From positions 310,001 through 374,000 of the forward strand of contig JAJTUQ010000004.1 of assembly GCA_021399445.1 (NCBI GenBank): a stretch of 64,000 nt of DNA, given 5' to 3'. Position numbers and translations under genes: made by a program. Source of the DNA: Xylogone sp. PMI_703 (lineage: Eukaryota > Ascomycota > Leotiomycetes). Below, in pieces: positions 1 through 10,868 of the stretch. The notes under the pieces were generated by a model that did no database searches, was not told where the DNA came from, and saw only the letters and a program-made list of their open reading frames with translations. Position 1 is the stretch's first letter. Every line of letters starts with the position of its first letter.

Positions 1-692
1 CGTCCTGGCCGCTGAACAGATCGAGAAATCCTCCTTCGAGGCCGGGAGGCAGGTCGGCCTCTTCGAGAGCATCCCTGGATGCATCATTAGCCAGCAGCCC
101 GAACCATCGAACTGCTGCGACGCTGGCCGATGCGGTTGGAGTTGTTGATGCTGAGTCCGGCTGTTGTCTGAACCACTCGATACCGATTTGAGGCTGCTGA
201 TTGGCACCAAGAGCGGCTTCCCAGCCTATGCTATCAGCTCCCTCTTGTGCCTGAGCTTGACCGGCATGTGATGCAGCACATTGTTGTGGCTGTGAAGCGG
301 CAACAGAGCGAACAACCTGCATCAAATCATCCTGCGAAGCGATGATCTGGCCCAGTTGACGGAGAATTTCCAGACTGGCGGGATCGAACCTATACAGAAC
401 CACATCAGCGCTGCGACTACACAATCATCTCACGCTGGAGATAATCCTACACTGAATGGTCCTTCTCGACGTCGTCATATGAGCATGAAACGTTAATCGA
501 TGTGCAGAAGCCACACGCCGGGCGCACGTTATCGCATTTAGTCTTCCTAGCCCGGCATACGAGGCAAGCCTTGAGGCTCCTCTTGCGCGGGTATCGAGCG
601 CTGGACAGAGGGTTTCCAGCACGTTTCCTTGCTCCGGGAGATTCGTGGTTCGAGTCTGGCTCACTCGGGCCTATCGGGTTCTGTTCGGACAT
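1..692 (-). CDS. Zn(II)2Cys6 transcription factor, partial (N-terminal end; runs off left edge)
   Basis: The gene starts at ATG 692 and runs leftwards. Exon 1 (692-451) carries a Gal4-type binuclear zinc cluster at about residues 43-69 with spacing C-x2-C-x6-C-x6-C-x2-C-x6-C, preceded by basic residues. A short intron (450-390, GTAGGA...TATAG) joins in phase to an open second exon (389 to the window edge), which reads into a Gln/Ala-rich linker with the FDPASLEIL motif often seen after fungal zinc clusters. The family consists of nuclear pathway-specific regulators that bind CGG half-sites. It is divergent from the FAD oxidoreductase at 1288, so local regulation of that gene is a reasonable inference. 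The C-terminal part lies outside the window. Confidence 0.85.
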
Positions 693-1287
693 GTGGATCT
701 CGTGGCGATGATGCTCAATACAGTGTATCGGGGAGGATTAACGTTGGCGTCCGAGGCCCATATCTTAGGGAATATTATAATAAATCAGATAGATGAAAGA
801 TTGAACTTATGAGCAGGAGCAAGGTTCGGGGAGAAGAGGGTTTCCGTCCGCGATGTGGGGTTAAGGTTATTGGCGCCAAGGCATCTCTAGCCGCTGGAGC
901 CACTATATCGTGACAGTATTGGCTAGCTGAGGATCTACTAGTACTTGTACTCTGTATATTTTTACACATTCCTAAAATGGAGTATCCCCTTGGGTTTTCC
1001 AGCTCACGTGTCGACCAAGAATGGCTCTGAGCACCGGCATGCCGATCCAAGATCCAACGATGTCGTGTAGCCTGGGGACTGTCGGGAAGAGATGTTGCAC
1101 GGCCTGTCGCTCCGTGTGCGGTTCACAGTGAAGAACCGAATAAAAGAGAAATCTACGCCTGTCCTTCATATACAATGGTCTTCGTCGCTGTCCGACTTAC
1201 TAGTACAGCAGCTCACGATAGCTTCTTTTCTACCCCTGTTCCTCCGCCACCTCGAGATTACAGTCTAGTTTCGGTGACTTGGTCAAC
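693..1287. other. Divergent intergenic region between regulator and FAD oxidoreductase
   Basis: No convincing coding sequence is present; short open frames on both strands lack family features or splice support. It should hold both promoters. It contains a CGG-N9-CCG inverted half-site pair at 1100-1114 and another CGG at 1119-1121. Confidence 0.5.
1100..1114. promoter_or_regulatory. Candidate Zn2Cys6 site, CGG-N9-CCG
   Basis: CGG at 1100-1102 and CCG at 1112-1114 are inverted with a 9-nt spacer, in the shared promoter of the zinc-cluster gene and the FAD oxidoreductase. Gal4-type dimers bind such pairs. The pattern also arises by chance several times in a window of this size, so the position is the main support. 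Confidence 0.3.
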
Positions 1288-3033
1288 ATGGGCGACTTGA
1301 ACGCTTACGCCGAACCAAACGGGGCCAACCTGGGCACCCAGATCAACGGCCAGGACAATGGGGTCTACATGGCAGCATCATCATCATGGCAGCAGACACA
1401 CCCAACGGCTTGTCCTCACATACTCACGACTGATGTCCTCGTTGTTGGAGGCGGCTTAGGTGGTGTTGCCGCTGCACTTGGAGCCTTGCGTCGAGGTCGC
1501 CGTGTCGTCCTCACCGAGGAGTACGACTGGCTAGGTGGCCAACTGACGAGCCAGGCGGTTCCGCCAGATGAGCATTGCTGGGTAGAGCAGTTTGGCATCA
1601 CTCGCTCGTATCGGGCTCTTCGTGACGGCATTCGACAATACTATCGCGACAACTACCCTCTTACAGAGGAGGCCCGACGGAGGCCGGAGCTGAATCCTGG
1701 AGCTGGCCATGTTAGCAAGCTATGTCACGAACCTCGTGTCGCGGTGGCTGTGATTGACGCAATGCTCATGCCGTATATGGGCAGCGGGAAACTGGTGATC
1801 AAGAAGCGAACGAAGCCAGTGTCGTGTCAAATGGATGAGAATTATACCGTTCGCGAGGTCACGTTCCGCTACCTCGACTCTCGCGGGTCTTTCACGGTGC
1901 AAAGCAGCTATGTCGTGGACGCGACGGAGTTGGGCGACCTCTTGCCTCTGAGCAATACACCGTATGTGACGGGATTCGAGTCACGCAAGGACACGGGGGA
2001 ACCCAGCGCACCAGAGGAGGCGCAACCTAACAATCATCAGGCAGTCTCAATCTGCTTTGCGGTTGATCATATCCAAGGAGAGAACCACACCATCCCCAAA
2101 CCTCCCAACTACGACTTCTGGCGAAAGCGTCATCCCGACTTCTGGGGTGCGCCGCTCCTCGGTCTCAGAGCGCCTCATCCGCGAACCCTCGAAATTGTCG
2201 AGCGCGAGTTCACTCCTAACCCGAACGACAACCCAGCGTTGGTGTGTGCCGACCAGCGTAGGTCGGGCGGGGACATGAACCTCTGGACGTTTCGCCGGAT
2301 TGCTGCGCGCGACAACTTTACTCCTAGGGCGTACGGGTCTGATATATGTCTCGTCAACTGGCCGATGATTGACTATTTCGAGAAGCCCATCATCGACGTT
2401 ACCGAGCACGAACTGGAAGAGCGGTTGAGCGCTGCCGCCTCGCTCTCCTACAGCATGCTGTACTATTTACAGACGGAGTGTCCTCGAGCGGATGGGCAGG
2501 GGAAGGGCTATCCCGGCCTACGCCTTCGCGGTGACATAACTGGAACGGAACATGGGCTAGCGATGGCACCATATATCCGCGAATCTCGTCGAATCAAGGC
2601 CATCACGACGATTGTTGAGCAAGATCTCTCCCTGGCGGTCCGTGGCAGCAAAGGAGCCGTTCAATATCCCGATAGCGTAGGCATCGGCATGTATAGAATC
2701 GACCTGCACCCGTCCACCGGCGGCGACAACTACATCGATGTCGCGTGTTGCCCCTTCCAGATTCCGCTCGGGGCTCTGATACCGCAAGATCGCCCCAATC
2801 TGCTTGCAGGCTGTAAAAATATTGGCACGACACATATCACTAACGGCTGCTACCGGCTGCATCCTGTCGAGTGGAACATCGGCGAAGCAGCGGGACTGCT
2901 GGCTGCCCACTGTCTTGACACTGGGCTCTCGCCCCACCAGGTACAGGGAAAGCCAGAGCTCTTTGGTGACTTCCATGAGCTGTTGCTCAGAGAAGGGATT
3001 GAGACAGCATGGCCGGACATTTCGGGCTATTAG
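1288..3033 (+). CDS. FAD-dependent oxidoreductase (FAD_oxidored, PF12831-like)
   Basis: Single-exon gene of 581 codons from ATG 1288 (an in-frame TTG lies nine bases upstream). A Rossmann dinucleotide-binding motif VVGGGLGGVAAALGALRRGR begins near residue 52, followed by TEEYDWLGGQLTSQ, the pattern of the PF12831 FAD oxidoreductase family that is common in bacteria. A C-terminal segment around 2850-2900 (TNGCYRLHPVEWNIGEAAG) matches the usual end of this family, where an Ala/Gly-rich helix closes the FAD site. No signal peptide or membrane segment is seen. The substrate cannot be told from sequence. Lack of introns and markedly GC-rich codon use set it and the next gene apart from the rest of the window. 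The zinc-cluster gene upstream is divergent. Confidence 0.85.
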   Translation: MGDLNAYAEPNGANLGTQINGQDNGVYMAASSSWQQTHPTACPHILTTDVLVVGGGLGGVAAALGALRRGRRVVLTEEYDWLGGQLTSQAVPPDEHCWVEQFGITRSYRALRDGIRQYYRDNYPLTEEARRRPELNPGAGHVSKLCHEPRVAVAVIDAMLMPYMGSGKLVIKKRTKPVSCQMDENYTVREVTFRYLDSRGSFTVQSSYVVDATELGDLLPLSNTPYVTGFESRKDTGEPSAPEEAQPNNHQAVSICFAVDHIQGENHTIPKPPNYDFWRKRHPDFWGAPLLGLRAPHPRTLEIVEREFTPNPNDNPALVCADQRRSGGDMNLWTFRRIAARDNFTPRAYGSDICLVNWPMIDYFEKPIIDVTEHELEERLSAAASLSYSMLYYLQTECPRADGQGKGYPGLRLRGDITGTEHGLAMAPYIRESRRIKAITTIVEQDLSLAVRGSKGAVQYPDSVGIGMYRIDLHPSTGGDNYIDVACCPFQIPLGALIPQDRPNLLAGCKNIGTTHITNGCYRLHPVEWNIGEAAGLLAAHCLDTGLSPHQVQGKPELFGDFHELLLREGIETAWPDISGY

Positions 3034-3745
3034 GTGGTGAAATTTGACGGAAGAAGGACTGGGTGTGGGCTATGGTTTGGCGCTACATATATATATTACA
3101 ATATATTACATACAATATAAAGTTTGTTCGGCATAGACAGACCATATGCTACAAATATAGTCTGCCACCTTTGCCATTGTCGTGGTGATAAAGCAAGAGC
3201 GTGGATGTGAGAACCCTAACAGTACGAGTACCGGTAATAAAACGCTCGCCCATACCGTATACATGCTACAGATCCCATAGATCCACCGTTTTCCCCCGCA
3301 GCTCCACTATCCCCGCCACCCACCGGGCCGCACACGTGCATTCCACCTGGCTTCGGCTACATACCCGTTTCGCAGCTCGTTTCTGGGGTGCGCGTCATAG
3401 GCCCCATCCTATTCGAGCCAATCTGTCGTCTCAAGTCTTGGAAGTATTTATTACAGTTCCTCATAGGATTTCTACCTCAGGGGTCATTAGTCAACCCGAT
3501 TTAGTCTCACTATGCTGCTTCTGCTTGGAAGAGATTTGACTTTCGGGGAACATCGGCACCGACCCGGATAAGCAACATAAAAAGAGGCCCAAACGACGAC
3601 GATGATGGCAAGTCCTGAAGGTGCGCAATACTGCTACCAGTCTACTAGAGCATTAATAGCCTTCAAGTCAAGACGAAATACGGCATACGGCATACGGCAT
3701 ACTTTTAGTCGGTTGGATTCGGGGACAATTCAGGGACCGTGAACC
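3034..3745. other. Intergenic, AT-rich 3' flank then promoter of 3746 gene
   Basis: An (AT)n-rich run follows the FAD gene stop (about 3088-3125). An open frame at 3201-3539 has no recognisable domain and is not called. A short heptamer repeat sits about 45 bases before the next ATG. Confidence 0.4.
3678..3702 (+). repeat. 7-bp tandem repeat (atacggc, about 3.5 copies)
   Basis: Three perfect copies of atacggc plus a partial fourth lie directly upstream of the ATG at 3746, in the likely 5' UTR or core promoter. Confidence 0.8.
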
Positions 3746-4720
3746 ATGTTGGCGAAGACCCTCCGGCTCACAGTGAGCGCGCTCGTAGTGGTGCTTGCCA
3801 GCAGCCAGACAGCGCCGCCACCAGCTGGATGGCCGGTGTTCACCCACCAGGGAGTGTTGACCAACAAGGACACGCTGAAATACAATCCGACCAACGAGTT
3901 CATATTTCCCAGCGTCTTCCACGCCGGAGCTTATTTGACGAGCCCCCTCGGAGAGTGGTACCTCTACTATGCTCCGCACGAGAACCCTGGCGGCGTCTCG
4001 CTGATGTACGCGGATACCCTCGACGGCCCTTGGACTGAGTATGACCATAACCCGGTCATTGCGAACGTCTGGAATCCAATCTATTCCGTTCCCCACGTCT
4101 CCAGCCCGGACGCCGCCTGGAACGAGGCTGCCGGCCGCTTGTTCGTGTACTTCCACGGAGACAACACCAGGACCCGCTGGGCGGAGACTGACGACGGCGT
4201 CACTTTCGACTACGGCGGCGTTGCGGTGCAGAATTCGATGGGCGGCCCCAATGTCACGGAGACAAGCTACGCACGCGTCTTCCCTCACCCGGACACATCA
4301 TCCGGGTACGCTTATGCTATGTTCTACATGGGCAATGAGAAGGACAACATCCGCCGCATCAGGCTGGCCGAGTCCGTCGACGGACGCACTTGGGAGGTGG
4401 ACCCGGACTACGTCGTCGCGCCTGGTGCGGAGGAGGGACAGAACGTTTCTGCTGGGAAGCTCTGGGAGTGGAACGGCCAACTCTACGTGATCTACCACGC
4501 TTCGAGCGGCAAGGCGTACGCTCGCACTATCGACAGGACGCTGCGCAACGTCGGGACGGTGCCGATTGTGCTCTACCAGTCCAGTGGCGTGGGCGAGGAT
4601 TCTGGGCGCGTCGCCTCTCCAGATGTTGTCACCTACGACGGCCAGACGTACTTGTTCTACGAATCGGGGGATCGGCTCGGCGCGACGATTGCTTGGGCGA
4701 AGGATGTTAGCAACACTTGA
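3746..4720 (+). CDS. Secreted beta-propeller glycosidase-like protein (GH43/GH32 superfamily-like)
   Basis: Intronless 324-residue protein from ATG 3746. The N-terminus is a signal peptide (basic start, hydrophobic run LTVSALVVVLASS, likely cleavage near residue 21), so it is probably secreted. The rest shows repeated blades of the five-bladed propeller type: an early WPVFTHQGVLTN strand, WYLYYAPHE near residue 71, GPWTEYDHNPV near 97, SSPDAAWNE near 117, then AMFYMGNE, LYVIYHA and TYLFYES. These blade strands recur in arabinanase, levansucrase and invertase-like hydrolases. I cannot assign the three catalytic acids with confidence, so activity is uncertain. GC-rich like its upstream neighbour, which hints at a shared origin and perhaps joint use of a carbohydrate. 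Confidence 0.65.
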   Translation: MLAKTLRLTVSALVVVLASSQTAPPPAGWPVFTHQGVLTNKDTLKYNPTNEFIFPSVFHAGAYLTSPLGEWYLYYAPHENPGGVSLMYADTLDGPWTEYDHNPVIANVWNPIYSVPHVSSPDAAWNEAAGRLFVYFHGDNTRTRWAETDDGVTFDYGGVAVQNSMGGPNVTETSYARVFPHPDTSSGYAYAMFYMGNEKDNIRRIRLAESVDGRTWEVDPDYVVAPGAEEGQNVSAGKLWEWNGQLYVIYHASSGKAYARTIDRTLRNVGTVPIVLYQSSGVGEDSGRVASPDVVTYDGQTYLFYESGDRLGATIAWAKDVSNT

Positions 4721-5315
4721 TTTTTCTCGAATGAGTTCAATGGTTGTTATTTTTGCATACTGATATGCCATAGCCTATTTGTGTTGGTGGTTGATTATAT
4801 ATTCAAAAGGAAAGGGGGTAGAGGGGGGAGTTAGCATATAATCTTACAATATGAGATTAAACAATATAAAATACAGTTTTCATTCAGACTACACTATTCA
4901 GAATAGTTTACAGTTTCAAAATTTAAGGTTAGAATAGGAATAGGAACGTATCACCATGTTTTGCTAATCGCTTATTTCCTCACTGAATTTTCTCCATATT
5001 CATGGATTATACACTACAACTACTATAATTCCAACAATTTCACCCTTACAAGGGTATTAGGCATTGCATGAATGGAAGTTCTGTATACCAAAAGCTGAAT
5101 TTGGGTGTATATCATTTATTTTCAAGCACTGTCATCTTTTTGAATGCCCAAAGAGGTTTGGTGGTTAAAACAAACCTTCATTGTTAAATTGATTGGTTTT
5201 ACAGATCACTTGTATGATATATTGCGTTATAGATGGGAGAATAGGTCGCTACAAATATTTTGAGCAACGTCCTTCTATACTGTATACAACGTATGGCGTG
5301 AATTTCAGGAAGTGC
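4721..5315. other. AT-rich convergent 3' intergenic region
   Basis: Lies between the stop codons of two convergent genes. Strongly AT-rich from about 4790 to 5300; no coding sequence or repeat structure is supported. Confidence 0.5.
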
Positions 5316-6290
5316 TTACTCGTCAAAATCGGTGCTAAATGCAGCCTCCTTCGCCATGTCAAGATTCTCCCGCAACGACTCGACTTTATCATTAGCACGT
5401 TTCCAGCAGTCAGGACCTAATGGCAGCCTCAATAGTCCTGTTTTCCCCTCTCCTAATCCAGTTCCGGTTACGAAATCAAAAATCCGAGCTGCCGCTTTGG
5501 CTGGATCCCCCGCTTGCTTGCCATGCATATTAGTGAAAGCGGACAAAGTGTGATCTAGTACAGTTCCTTTATAGTCTGCCGTCAGCTCCTTTGCTGTAAG
5601 TTTGTGGGCCCTGAAGAAATTAGTTCTGAAAGCCCCTGGCTCAACAATGAGTACACGAATGTTGAATGAAGCAAGATCACGTGAGAGGGCCTCTGAGATT
5701 CCTGGACAATGGTCAGCGAGTAAGTTCCTTATGTGACAAGATAACAGGATGGAGACTACCTTCAAGTGCAAATTTACTTCCAGCGTATAGTGTACACGCT
5801 GGGCGTCCATCAAGACCTCCGATGCTAGTAACGTTGACAATAACGCCAGACTTCTGCGAGCGCATGTATGGCAAAGCGCCTTTGATGACTCTGATTGGAC
5901 CGTAGACATTTGTGTTTATCTGATCTTGGATTTCTTCTTCACTATACCTTAGTCAGTTGAGTGCTTTAAATTAAGTCAAGATAATCTTTCTTACCTCATG
6001 TCCTCTAGGCAGCCGACCAACGAGTATCCCGCATTATTCACCACAACATCGATTCTACCACCCCCAAACTCTTTAATAGCATTGTTTACCTCCTCATCTG
6101 CAATCTTTGAATTGACATCAAGAGTTATCCATTTGCCACCTTGGGCTTCAATTTGAGGATACTTTGTGCGAGCGGTGTTGGGGTGTCGGGCGGTCGCAAT
6201 TACTTGATGACCCCGTTGGAGGACAGTTTCAGCTATGGCAGCGCCAAAGCCTGAACTTGCACCGGTGACGAGCCAGATTTGCTTTGCCAT
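5316..6290 (-). CDS. Short-chain dehydrogenase/reductase (classical SDR)
   Basis: Three exons joined in phase: 6290-5995, 5941-5760 and 5701-5316, with GTAAGA..TATAG and GTAGTC..CCAG introns of 53 and 58 nt, giving 287 residues. The cofactor motif TGASSGFG is at residues 9-16, NNAG near 87, the catalytic Ser in VTS near 138 and the YAGSK motif (Tyr about 151, Lys about 155) in exon 2. Conserved VEPGAFRTNF follows in exon 3. It therefore has all elements of an active NAD(P)H-dependent oxidoreductase of the cytosolic classical type; fungal relatives act on ketones, sugars or lipids, and the substrate is not inferable. No linked pathway gene is evident. Confidence 0.9.
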
Positions 6291-7135
6291 CTTGTCTTGG
6301 TTTTGGTTTTGTTTATTCAGTGTTGTCTTAACTCTATTTTATGTCTAGGAATTGGAACTTGGGAAATTGGGTTGTCGGGATATTCCTCCCAGCTTATATT
6401 CTTTACAGCGCACCTTCATGACTCTCAGGTCGTGGACATAACATCTTTATTTCCATACTGGCTTCGACTAATGTGCTTTAGACTGGAGCCAACAGTATCG
6501 TGTTTACATGGAGTCGGGAATCCATATGTCGGCGTTTACGTCGGCGTTTATCTAGGTGTTAAGATGCTTGGACTTTCGTCCGCAGCGAATCAACGTTCCA
6601 ACCAAGTTGTAATGCCGAAGAGCGACGGAAATATCCTTCAAGTCCTATACAAGGAATATTGCGATCTTTCAGACAGTTTGGGATAGCTGTTGCGTCGGCT
6701 AGATATGTAGGAACAACGCTCAAGAGATCTACAACATTACCAGTGATTTAGAACTATTCCTCAAATGAGAGGACCCAGCCTTACGTTATTACCCCGGATG
6801 ATCACTTAGTTTTGGTTATTAGAAAGAGCCTTTTGATGAGCCTTTTGATTATTTCATGTTCTCGCCGTTTCCCGTTCAGCCTTTTATTATCGGACTTTGA
6901 TTATCGGAGATAGTAAAACAGGTCTACAATGCAACTGCTAGGAAAATGACTCAGCTCTTTCCTCCGAGTAGAGAGGTGATTTAGTTTATGCCTTTAAGCA
7001 TTAATCGTCAGCCTTTGGTACCATTGTCTGACTTTTTTAAAGTCGCGTTCACTCCTAGTCAGAGGAAGTGAGTGCAACACTTTCTTCAGTTTGTATAGCA
7101 CACACATACAAATTAAATACAACCCACCATCAAGC
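6291..7135. other. Intergenic, upstream of SDR
   Basis: Contains the SDR promoter. An open plus-strand frame at 6279-6686 has no family features and partly depends on a short direct duplication (gtcggcgttta repeated near 6529-6551). Nothing else is supported. Confidence 0.4.
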
Positions 7136-7905
7136 CTACAAAATATAGGAATCCTCCTCATCTGAGACACTTAAATTCAACGAAACTTCAGATTCGTTTG
7201 AATTGCTACTATAACCAAAATCACCCTCGAGATCTAAGCGTATAAAGTCTTCCTCCTCTGACTCCTCCTCAGCCTGATTCCTGCGCTCCTGCTCCTGCTC
7301 CTGCTCCTCCTGTAGCTTTAGCTTTGCAAGGGTAATCTTAATTAGCTGTTGAACAGGCGTTTGAGGTGGCCTGTGAAATGGAATTTCTGTTGAATTGACT
7401 AAATCAATTGATATTACTAAAGGCTTCTGATCAACTAGCTCCTTGCCAGGCTCTATGAATGGTGGTGGAGTGTGCTTCATATACAGCTCAGGAACACCCA
7501 GCACTCCACGAGGAAGTTGTTTGATTGCCTTTTTCTGACTGACTCCTTCTTACGCCATGCTACCCATGCAGCCTTTTGTTCCTTCTTCTCCTTATTGGCT
7601 ATTTGGCGTAGCATTCTGGCCTCCTTATTTGCTGCTTTTTCTGCTGCTTTTCGCTCCTTCTCCTGCTTGAGATTTTTAGCATATTCAGGTGTCAATTCTC
7701 CTCCTTTTCAGAGTCTCTTCCTATTGGATGGTTTTTTTAGATATGAACTGTTCAATCCTTTGATATGCAAGATCTCGCTCCACTGTAGCTAAATGACCTT
7801 CATCTAGCACTCTCTGAACACCTCGTTGAAATGAATCAAACTTGCATTGAGAAGGAGAATGGGAGACTTAGCGCAGTGATCAGCACAAAGATGTAGCTGA
7901 ATTCT
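7136..7905 (-). pseudogene. Pogo/Fot-like DDE transposase C-terminal relic
   Basis: On the minus strand a series of open pieces reads FDSFQRGVQRVLDEGH, then a stop-interrupted KKTIQ..EETLKRRR stretch, then a Lys/Glu/Ala-rich helix (residues like YAKNLKQEKERKAAEKAA, 7695-7480), then after a frame change near 7500 an acidic tail ending at 7136. This order (helix plus basic coiled tail) resembles the C-terminus of fungal pogo-family transposases. The frame shifts and stops show it is dead. The catalytic DDE core is not visible, so the family name is tentative. Confidence 0.4.
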
Positions 7906-8949
7906 ATCCTGGTATATCCTGACCCTCCTGCGTAGCATGCTGCCTTCTCATTCTCCTAAGCCAAGTTCTGAGATCGAAATTCCCCTCAATGAGATCGTAC
8001 GACTTCCCAGCAAACATAAAAGTGTGTCCCGGATCATCTACTGGCTTCTGATCATCCGCGTACTAGATCAGACACGTTTTGATGTAGTAATGGCTTGTCT
8101 TGTACGCTGCCAACTTCTCTCCATCCCTAATAGTCTGCACATTATACTGTAACTTTCCTACTAGGGTATGGGGTTGTTCTATCACTCAAATGAAAGCACT
8201 AAAGGTAAAGGGCTAAAGGATCACTTTGTAGTGCTAGGCTTGTTACTATGAAATGCAGGTGTACTATAAATCAATTGAGTTGATCACAAGCTCCTATCTA
8301 GTAAAGAAACTATCTACTTATATAATGTGTATTAATGACTAGAGCTCCTAGGGTCCTCAGGACTCCCTAGACTCCAAAGCCTTCAGATCCTCCTGGACTC
8401 CATGGACTCCATCACGTGACTATCAGGCCTAGGTCTATAACCCCTGTAGAGTGACCACTCCAGAATTGGTTTCCCTTTCAGGACCAGAGTCCTGTAGTAA
8501 TCTTATTCCTTAGTACTACTTCCATCCTAGGACGAGCATCCCAGGACTTTTCGTGTCCTGACAGACAGGCTTCTAGACAAGGCGCCTTATAACTATTACT
8601 TGTTTATAATAATACTTTATAAGACGTCTTATTAATCTTAGGTTTTTAGTACAGACATTTAAAGTTATAAGCCATCAATCTAAGATGTGTTGTAAGGGAT
8701 AAGTATTTGGCTGGTTATTATATACTAGCTTTAATAAACAGTCGTATAGTTTCTGATGATCCATGACAACGTTGATCGCCCATCAAATGGTGAAGGGCCT
8801 CATTATAGTGCGAATCGTTAGTAGTACAAGTAGGTTCTGAGTCATCGAAAAGCCTAAATGCATATATCATCGGTTTACTTTACATTACCATGAGAAGGTT
8901 TAGTCATACTGTATATTTGAATTTAATTACCAATAATAATCTGCCCTCC
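7906..8949. other. Decayed AT-rich spacer
   Basis: The first 250 bases may belong to the same transposon relic. A CT-rich run of related 'gactcc/ggactcc' words lies at about 8340-8410. From about 8580 it is AT-rich without coding signal, as expected for mutated repeat DNA. Confidence 0.35.
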
Positions 8950-10116
8950 TCATGGGACTCGGCTATCACTCTCGTGCACGGGTTCTGCATTTGTAAAGTA
9001 TTTCGAAAAGCCGGTGCTTGAAGCTGGACCATGGTCAGACTTGCTTTTTTTCCATCCCAACTTACTACCCATCTTCTTCCATCCGCTGGTTCCCTCATTG
9101 CGCAAGTTTCGTGGGCTTGCGATTGGTAAGAATCCAGAGAATCCAATGTCCGATTGTGATGTCGTTAGTGGTGCCATTAGCTCGATCGCAGAGGTCATGG
9201 GCGAGTCCCCGTTATCATCGGTCGGATTCTCAATGCGATTTACTGCAGGTAATGGCCCTAATCCAGATCCAGATCCAGATGCGGAGTAGGAGAGGTTGGC
9301 TGAAAGTCGAGAGGGTCGAGTGGCAGGAGGTGAGAGATGCTGCCGTGATTGCCTCGAAGGAGAGCCATCTGGTCCAACTCCAGTGGGGCTCTGGTCTCTT
9401 TGCTGGTTTTGTGAGGGTGATGAGGATTGCTTATCAATGTCTATCATTGAGTTTTCCGATGTCCATGGATTGGAATACAACTCAGAAACTCCATGTGATG
9501 GCGCAACCGAATTAAGAAAAGGAACAAGAACGGATTCGTCCATCAAATCATAAACAATCTTCACTGCTTGATCAAGGTGCGATGGGTGCGGAGGAATGAA
9601 GGCATTAGGCAAGGAGATCAATTCATCCCGTATTTCGGAAGGGAGGTTGACTTCGCGTGGGCTATTCCTTGCAATGTAGTCATCTAGTAACTTTTGCCAC
9701 AACATCCGTACATATGCACAGTCAGGCGTTTGTGGTGATAATGAAATATGCGGATCCCGATTTATCATGGCCTGATAATGCTTACCATATCTTGAAGCAT
9801 CCATGGTAAATTCCAAGGTCTCTAGGCAATGGTTTTGCGAGAGATATTGCGTAAAAGCGCTCAAAGTTCGTGGCGGCGAGGACTTATCCGTCAGTACTTC
9901 TCGCAAGGTCGGTCGTCTTGGGCAGCATGGACCACCCGGGATCGTCAGACTCAGAGGCCTAGGCGGCTGCGCATCTTTTCTAAACATGAATCCTTCGTCG
10001 TCTACAATCCGATAAAGGAGCGTGAGGAGATGCCTTCCATGGTGGAAGTTGGAGACATATATCAAGGGCGGCCTCCACTGTTTCGACTTTCGTATTGCGT
10101 TCTTCGAATATCTCAT
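8950..10116 (-). CDS. RGS-domain protein (regulator of G-protein signalling, RgsA/Rgs2-like)
   Basis: Open frame of 388 codons from ATG 10116; a second ATG at 9987 (MFRKDAQPP) may be the true start, giving about 345 residues. The RGS domain spans roughly residues 68-225: PTLREVLTD start, FTQYLSQNHCLETLEF with the conserved acidic helix, LWQKLLDDYI, and the closing IVYDLMDESVLVPFLNSV. RGS domains speed GTP hydrolysis by heterotrimeric G-alpha subunits at the plasma membrane and so shut down growth, conidiation or stress signalling. The C-terminal half is low-complexity, Ser/Pro/Gln-rich with a basic GWKKMGSKLGWKKSK patch that could touch membranes. Layout (RGS near the N-terminus, no DEP or membrane domain) fits the RgsA/Rgs2 class rather than FlbA. 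Confidence 0.8.
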   Translation of the reverse strand: MRYSKNAIRKSKQWRPPLIYVSNFHHGRHLLTLLYRIVDDEGFMFRKDAQPPRPLSLTIPGGPCCPRRPTLREVLTDKSSPPRTLSAFTQYLSQNHCLETLEFTMDASRYGKHYQAMINRDPHISLSPQTPDCAYVRMLWQKLLDDYIARNSPREVNLPSEIRDELISLPNAFIPPHPSHLDQAVKIVYDLMDESVLVPFLNSVAPSHGVSELYSNPWTSENSMIDIDKQSSSPSQNQQRDQSPTGVGPDGSPSRQSRQHLSPPATRPSRLSANLSYSASGSGSGLGPLPAVNRIENPTDDNGDSPMTSAIELMAPLTTSQSDIGFSGFLPIASPRNLRNEGTSGWKKMGSKLGWKKSKSDHGPASSTGFSKYFTNAEPVHESDSRVP

Positions 10117-10868
10117 CGGTACCTATCGGCCGGCATGTTCAACTTTACCTGTTTTAATACCGGAACGAAGGCTTGAGATATTCGTTAATCTCACTGGCTT
10201 CCATCGGCCTGTATATTCAATTGTTGTAACGTAATTAATACGTAACAGATAAAGCTGGTTGTCGAATTATGTCGATGTCTAGTCGCCTCAGTCCAGATTC
10301 AAAGAGCAAGCATGCTGTGACATCTTTGTGCCAACTGATTGCAGAGCTAGAAGTTTAAAATCGAGTCGTAGTGGCTTGGCCACCGGCAAGCGAATCTGGT
10401 TGTACCACTTCCCCAGATTGTCACATTATGATACTTTGACGCCACAGCTGACTCTCGGGCAATAAACGTGCAATGTGATTGTCAGAATTTCACATGCTAA
10501 TATAGACTGAGCATGTTAGTATGGTTCGTAGCATGTTCAGTAGTCTAAGACGACTATGAGGACTGCCAGCCATGTGGACTGGTGTGTGGATGAGGTGGAC
10601 AAATCTTTCCTACGACAGGTAGCCAGGTGGAGCAGATTATGCCAAGCCTATTAATGCTTGGGAAAGATCCTGAAACCGCTCGCAGGTGCGTGCCAGAAAG
10701 CCGTCTTGGCTCTGCGCCATCCAGGTACCGTAACTGGTTGGAGGACACTCCGATCTGTGACCGACAAGGCAATGAGGCGATAGTCGTCGTCCACCCATCC
10801 ACCCACCACCGTCCGCCGCCGGGATAAATTATTTAAATTATCATTATTAAATTTATTAAATAATGAAT
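10117..10868. other. Intergenic, upstream of RGS gene
   Basis: No gene is supported. A GC-richer block at about 10560-10825 has short open frames on both strands without family features, and is bounded by an AT-only stretch. Confidence 0.35.

Noticed and set aside
1279..1287. Upstream TTG start for the FAD oxidoreductase
   Set aside because: Fungal nuclear genes start at ATG; ATG 1288 is in frame and adequate. The same reasoning rejects TTG 12282 (DUF7703 gene) and TTG 39126 (tannase).
3201..3539. 112-codon plus-strand frame between the FAD and propeller genes
   Set aside because: No domain, no signal peptide, no splice continuation; Arg/Ser/His-rich composition typical of chance frames.
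6279..6686. 135-codon plus-strand frame upstream of the SDR gene
   Set aside because: Overlaps the SDR start antisense and contains a short duplicated word; no family features.
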